The notes beneath the pieces were generated by a model that did no database searches, was not told the DNA's origin, and saw only the letters and a list, made by a program, of their open reading frames with translations. A DNA stretch of 64,000 nt from the NCBI RefSeq assembly GCF_013377085.1, contig NZ_JACAAX010000004.1, positions 186,001-250,000 on the forward strand. Direction: 5' to 3'. This document shows, one piece after another, positions 60,865-64,000 of the stretch (the first letter of the stretch is position 1; the number at the start of each line of letters is the position of its first letter). The DNA comes from Rhodoplanes sp. (GTDB taxonomy: Bacteria; Pseudomonadota; Alphaproteobacteria; Rhizobiales; Xanthobacteraceae). The translations under genes were made by a program, and so were the position numbers.

Positions 60865-61818
60865 CTAAGGCGCCACCAGCTCCACCCGGCGGTTGAGGGC
60901 GCGGCCCGCCTCGGTGGCATTCGGCCCGACCGGAGCGAGGAAACCGACGCCGGCAGTGCGCAGCCGCGGCCGCGCGATGGCGTAGCGGCCAGCGAGCTCG
61001 GTGGCGATCGCCTCGGCGCGACGGCGCGACAGATCCATGTTGTAGTCCCAGCCGCCCTGGCTGTCGGTGTGGCCGACGATGACGACGGCGAGCTGCGGCT
61101 GCACGGCGAGGAGCTTGGCGATCTCGTCGAGGGTCGGCCGGCTCTCCGGCTTGAGCACCGCCTTGTCGGTGTCGAAATAGATACCGTAGAGCGCGATGTG
61201 CCCGCTCTCGCCGAGGCCCTTGGCCATGGCGGCGGCGTCGACCATCTTGTTGGTGACGGCCCCCAGCTCGGCGACGACGAGCTGCGCCGTGATGTCGTCG
61301 TTGTTGCGGCTCACCAGGACGCTTGCCCAGGTCTCGCGGCCGCCGTCCGTCTTGCGGCCGGCAAAATAGCGGTAGTCGAAGCCGTCGACCCACATCTGCG
61401 GGATCGGCAGTGTGTCGACCGCCTCGGCGAACGGGATGCTGCCGCACGGATCGGCATCGCAGGCGACGACGGTCTCGAACCCGGCTTTCGCGAGCTGGGT
61501 CTCGAAATTGCGCGCCACCTCGAGGATCGACGGTCCCGGGCCGGTCCGGTAGGCGATGCGGGTGATGCGGCCCTCGAGCCGGCGCGCGTCGGTCGGCTTG
61601 CCGTCGGCAAACGCCGCCGCCTGAAACCGCGCCGCGTCGAAGTCCTTCGCGGCATAGCCGGTGATCACGCTGCCGCGGAAGCGGCCGATGCCGGGATGGT
61701 CGCGCGATCCGGCGACGTCGCGCGCCTGTGCCTGCGCCGTCGATGGCCGCGGCCCGGCGACGTCGACGAGAAAGGCGGCGAGCAGGGCGGCAGCGAGAAC
61801 GACGGCACATCGCGGCAT
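60865..61818 (-). CDS. OmpA-family C-terminal domain protein
   Basis: Envelope protein of 317 aa. The signal peptide is MPRCAVVLAAALLAAFLVDVA.... An N-terminal domain (~40-190) is not recognised. The C-terminal OmpA-like peptidoglycan-binding domain has GIYFDTDKAVLKPES, VIVGHTDSQGGWDYN and LSRRRAEAIATEL, with the Asp and Arg that hold diaminopimelate. It probably links an outer-membrane or periplasmic assembly to the wall. The ATG at 61818 follows GAGGTTT. Convergent with the lytic transglycosylase, 18 bases apart. Confidence 0.88.
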   Translation of the reverse strand: MPRCAVVLAAALLAAFLVDVAGPRPSTAQAQARDVAGSRDHPGIGRFRGSVITGYAAKDFDAARFQAAAFADGKPTDARRLEGRITRIAYRTGPGPSILEVARNFETQLAKAGFETVVACDADPCGSIPFAEAVDTLPIPQMWVDGFDYRYFAGRKTDGGRETWASVLVSRNNDDITAQLVVAELGAVTNKMVDAAAMAKGLGESGHIALYGIYFDTDKAVLKPESRPTLDEIAKLLAVQPQLAVVIVGHTDSQGGWDYNMDLSRRRAEAIATELAGRYAIARPRLRTAGVGFLAPVGPNATEAGRALNRRVELVAP

Positions 61819-61948
61819 GCGCAAACCTCGCGTCGGAACCGGGCTCGGCCGTGCGGGCCGTGCGATCTCGGGATCGCGCCGGCAGCGTCGAACAGGATTG
61901 TGACGCGGCTGTGGGCGCTGGCCGTGACGGCGGGCGCGCCTGCGCCCG

Positions 61949-62731
61949 TCAGCTCCGGCCCGTGATGTGGCGCATCTCGTTGAGCAGGAGGTTGCCGATC
62001 CGCTTGCCGCGGTTGCGCAGCGCGCGCAGGAGCCCCGAGTCGACGAAATAGGTGAGCAGGATGCTGTCGCGCGAGCGCACCTCGGGGCCGACCTGATCGG
62101 CCGAGTGCCAACTGATGTCGTTCACCGCGAAGGCGTAGCCGCTGTTGGGCACGAAGCGCATCTTGCGCGCCACCGAGAAGCTGCCGTCGGGCTCGCGGCG
62201 GTTCATGATGGTGCCGATCCCGGCATTCGCATCGTCCGCCGGCAGATAGAGCTGCACCGTGATGCCCTTCCAGCGCGTGTCGGTGTGCGGGGGGATGCGA
62301 TAGCCGGCGGTATCGCGGGTGAGCACCGGGATCGGATACATGTCGATGTCGGCGTGCTGGTCGCCGAAGCGCCGCGCGAGGCCCGGCGCCAGCCTGCGCA
62401 CGAAGGCCGCTTGCACCGTCGACGAGGTGAGCGCCGCGCCGACGATCTCCCACACGGGCCGCGTCTCGGCCGAGAAGTGGCGGATGTATTCGGGAAACAG
62501 ATCGATCTTCACCCGGGTGACGGTGCCGTCGGTCCGGACATTGTCGTTGTTGCGGCCCGGGAGGGCGCGGTAGTCGCCGGGGCGCGGCAGGCAGCGGATC
62601 ATCTCCGCATAGACGTCGTCGGGAAACACCTGCTCGAGCGTCAGGAGGCAGAACGGATCGTCGAACACCGGCGCGGCTTCGATCGCACCGACGACGTGCT
62701 CGATCACGCGGGTCACGGCGGGTTTGGTCAT
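61949..62731 (-). CDS. 2OG-Fe(II) oxygenase-like protein
   Basis: Cytoplasmic protein of 260 aa with the double-stranded beta-helix pattern of 2-oxoglutarate/iron oxygenases. The HxD pair is in IPPHTDTRWKG and the distal His in VNDISWHSAD, with a later Arg in EVRSRDSILLTYF for 2-oxoglutarate. The substrate is unknown; relatives act on glycans, peptides or small molecules. The ATG at 62731 gives the expected start; the upstream frame runs into GC-rich non-coding DNA. Confidence 0.78.
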   Translation of the reverse strand: MTKPAVTRVIEHVVGAIEAAPVFDDPFCLLTLEQVFPDDVYAEMIRCLPRPGDYRALPGRNNDNVRTDGTVTRVKIDLFPEYIRHFSAETRPVWEIVGAALTSSTVQAAFVRRLAPGLARRFGDQHADIDMYPIPVLTRDTAGYRIPPHTDTRWKGITVQLYLPADDANAGIGTIMNRREPDGSFSVARKMRFVPNSGYAFAVNDISWHSADQVGPEVRSRDSILLTYFVDSGLLRALRNRGKRIGNLLLNEMRHITGRS

Positions 62732-63114
62732 GTCGAGATCCCTCGGCTTCCCCAGGCAGGCCTGCGTCCGGCATTTTTTAGCATCGCATGGCGGCTTCGA
62801 GAAGCCGCCCGGTACCCGTCGAAGCAGCGCCGGACAAGGCAATGCCTCCATGACGGCGTCGGCCATGCCGTCACCGTGCGGCTCGCCGCCGGGCCACGCC
62901 GGCGGCTGCGTCAGCCTCGACTGCGAGGCGTGACGGCGCGGCATCTGCTGCAGTGCGGCAGGTCAGCATTGCGGCTTTGCGACCGATTACCGTTGAGACC
63001 TCTGTCAGCCCCGTGTAAGTTTCGGCTTCCGCGCCGCCGTCTGCCGCCCGGCACCGCCGGCGTCGCCCGTTCCCTTGTCTCGGAACGTCCCTGTCAACCC
63101 ACCGGAGGCCGTCG
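62732..63114. other. Divergent intergenic region
   Basis: 383 bases between the leftward oxygenase and the rightward small membrane protein. It contains a perfect 8-bp hairpin, GGCGGCTT-cgag-AAGCCGCC (62790-62809), and a T-rich spot near 62773-62779. No gene is supported. GGAGG at 63103-63107 is the ribosome site of the next gene. Confidence 0.5.
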
Positions 63115-63360
63115 ATGAAGGCGCTCATCATGTACGTCCTGTTCGTCGTGCTCGGCGGCGTTCTGGCTGCAGCCCTCAGCTACTATGTTGAAACGGCGGT
63201 CTCGTCGGCGGTGGGACTGATGGTCTTTCTCGGCCTGTTCTTTTCGAATTTCGTCATCGCCTGGATCCTCGTCATCCTGGTGATGGACGGCTCGCTGCGC
63301 AACGCGACGGGCCGGGCCGAGCAGGCGGCGCTCGAGGCCAACAGCCGCCGGGCCCACTGA
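63115..63360 (+). CDS. Small two-helix membrane protein
   Basis: An 81-aa inner-membrane protein with two hydrophobic helices (IMYVLFVVLGGVLAAALSYY and VGLMVFLGLFFSNFVIAWIL) and a short charged C-terminal tail. GGAGG 7 bases before the ATG supports the start. Family unknown. Confidence 0.75.
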   Translation: MKALIMYVLFVVLGGVLAAALSYYVETAVSSAVGLMVFLGLFFSNFVIAWILVILVMDGSLRNATGRAEQAALEANSRRAH

Positions 63361-63444
63361 TCGGCGCTCCGGAGACGACGGTTTGCCGGTGCCGGGTTCG
63401 GGGTTAAGCTGGCCGCGACCCCATCCGGACTACGGTGATCCTCG

Positions 63445-63726
63445 ATGTCGTTCTTGAAATCCCTGTTCGGCGGGCGCTCGGCGCCCGCAGAGACGCCGCA
63501 AGGCGAGCCGGTCGAGTACAAGGGCTATGTGATCCGCCCCGCCCCGTTCCAGAACGGCGGGCAGTACCAGACCGCCGGCACCATCGAGAAGAACATCGAC
63601 GGCGTCCGCAAGGAGCACCGGTTCATCCGGGCCGACAGCCACGCCTCGCTCGACGACGCGAAGACCTTCTCGCTCTCCAAGGCCCGGCAGATCGTCGATC
63701 TTCAGGGCGACCGGATGTTCGACTGA
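63445..63726 (+). CDS. HlyU-family protein
   Basis: A 93-aa protein of the HlyU family: the N-terminus FLKSLFGG, then EYKGYVIRPAPFQNGGQYQT, AGTIEKN and HRFIRADSH, ending with a helix carrying KARQIVDLQGDRMFD. HlyU-type proteins are annotated as regulators, but the small size makes a role as an accessory protein possible. Starts at ATG 63445, 84 bases after the membrane protein. Confidence 0.8.
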   Translation: MSFLKSLFGGRSAPAETPQGEPVEYKGYVIRPAPFQNGGQYQTAGTIEKNIDGVRKEHRFIRADSHASLDDAKTFSLSKARQIVDLQGDRMFD

Positions 63727-63772
63727 CCCCGGCGCGTTGTCGCGCGCCGCTGCGGGCCCTACGCGACCCTCG

Positions 63773-64000
63773 TCACCACAGCCAGCCGCTGCGCTTCGGG
63801 CCGAGCTCGTCGACCTTGGCCTTCTGGCCCGGGTCGAGCGACGCATAGAACGTGTCGAAGGCCGGTCGGACCAGCCGGATCGCCTGCATGGCGGTGTCGA
63901 GCCGCTTCTCCATCATGGCGAGCTGGGCGTCGGCGGTCTGCAGACGCGGCGCGCGCCGCGGGCAGGCCGTCGCGAACAGGTCGATCGCCTTGGTCGACGC
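63773..64000 (-). CDS. LTXXQ/Spy-like protein, C-terminal part
   Basis: Open minus-strand frame of about 75 codons ending at the stop 63773-63775; the start lies beyond the right edge. Readable residues include ACPRRAPRLQTADAQLAMME, KRLDTAMQAIRLVRPAFDTF and FYASLDPGQKAKVDELGPKR, ending GWLW. The pattern KRLDTxxQAI...RPAxDxFY...LDPGQKA matches the C-terminal part of LTXXQ-motif proteins common in Bradyrhizobium and relatives, probably periplasmic. Confidence 0.7.
   Translation of the reverse strand, partial: ASTKAIDLFATACPRRAPRLQTADAQLAMMEKRLDTAMQAIRLVRPAFDTFYASLDPGQKAKVDELGPKRSGWLW

Overview
The window is GC-rich, densely coded chromosomal DNA from an alphaproteobacterium, most likely of the order Hyphomicrobiales (Rhizobiales), in the Bradyrhizobium/Rhodoplanes neighbourhood. 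The evidence is the block carA - yqeY - hemG - dnaG - rpoD, a DnaG whose zinc finger has lost its cysteines, LTXXQ-motif periplasmic proteins, a D-tartrate-dehydratase-like enzyme, and several copies of paired-hairpin intergenic repeats. The taxon is inferred from gene content and style, not from a marker search. No rRNA, tRNA, CRISPR array, transposase, integrase or phage gene was seen.

Layout. 1-11.4 kb: a partial acid-sugar dehydratase, an LTXXQ-like membrane protein, a chemoreceptor, a complete NitT/TauT-type ABC importer (ATPase, two permeases, binding protein), a D-threonine-aldolase/D-serine-dehydratase-type PLP enzyme, an SDR without the usual catalytic Tyr/Lys, and a PHB-depolymerase-like esterase. 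11.4-13.1 kb: two small exported proteins that share the C-terminus DQAxGYIR, and a LysR regulator. 13.9-21.7 kb: a translationally coupled pair made of a giant pyruvate:ferredoxin-oxidoreductase-like protein (1657 aa) and a 942-aa flavoprotein that joins a GltD-like half to a PyrK-like ferredoxin-reductase half. This is the most striking system in the window: it looks like a self-contained 2-oxoacid-to-NAD(P) electron-transfer machine.

21.8-29.4 kb: GlcG/HbpS-like protein, Gfo/Idh/MocA oxidoreductase, zinc alcohol dehydrogenase, thiosulfate-sulfurtransferase-like protein, DctA, and a coupled GNAT/PlsC acyltransferase pair. 29.7-33.6 kb: an SbcC/SbcD-like (YhaN/YhaO-type) ATPase-nuclease pair. 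33.7-41.7 kb: a four-carbon acid-sugar (tetronate-type) locus: PdxA2-like dehydrogenase, DUF1537 kinase, DeoR regulator, class I aldolase, a TRAP transporter with fused QM membrane subunits, and a VOC protein. Two promoter regions here carry similar operator-like repeats. 41.8-48.3 kb: oligopeptidase B-like protease, a coupled operon of GT2 and GT39-like glycosyltransferases and a methyltransferase, and a cupin.

48.4-49.3 kb: a small DUF4160/DUF2442-HTH gene pair, toxin-antitoxin-like, with two operator-like palindromes 30 bp apart upstream. 49.3-56.7 kb: the housekeeping block. 56.7-59.8 kb: two overlapping genes of unknown function with a TPR-like alpha-helical repeat character. 60-64 kb: lytic transglycosylase, OmpA-like protein, 2OG-Fe(II) oxygenase-like protein, a small membrane protein, an HlyU-like protein and a partial LTXXQ protein.

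Start sites were chosen by family alignment and Shine-Dalgarno fit. Functions rest on motifs read by eye, without database searches.
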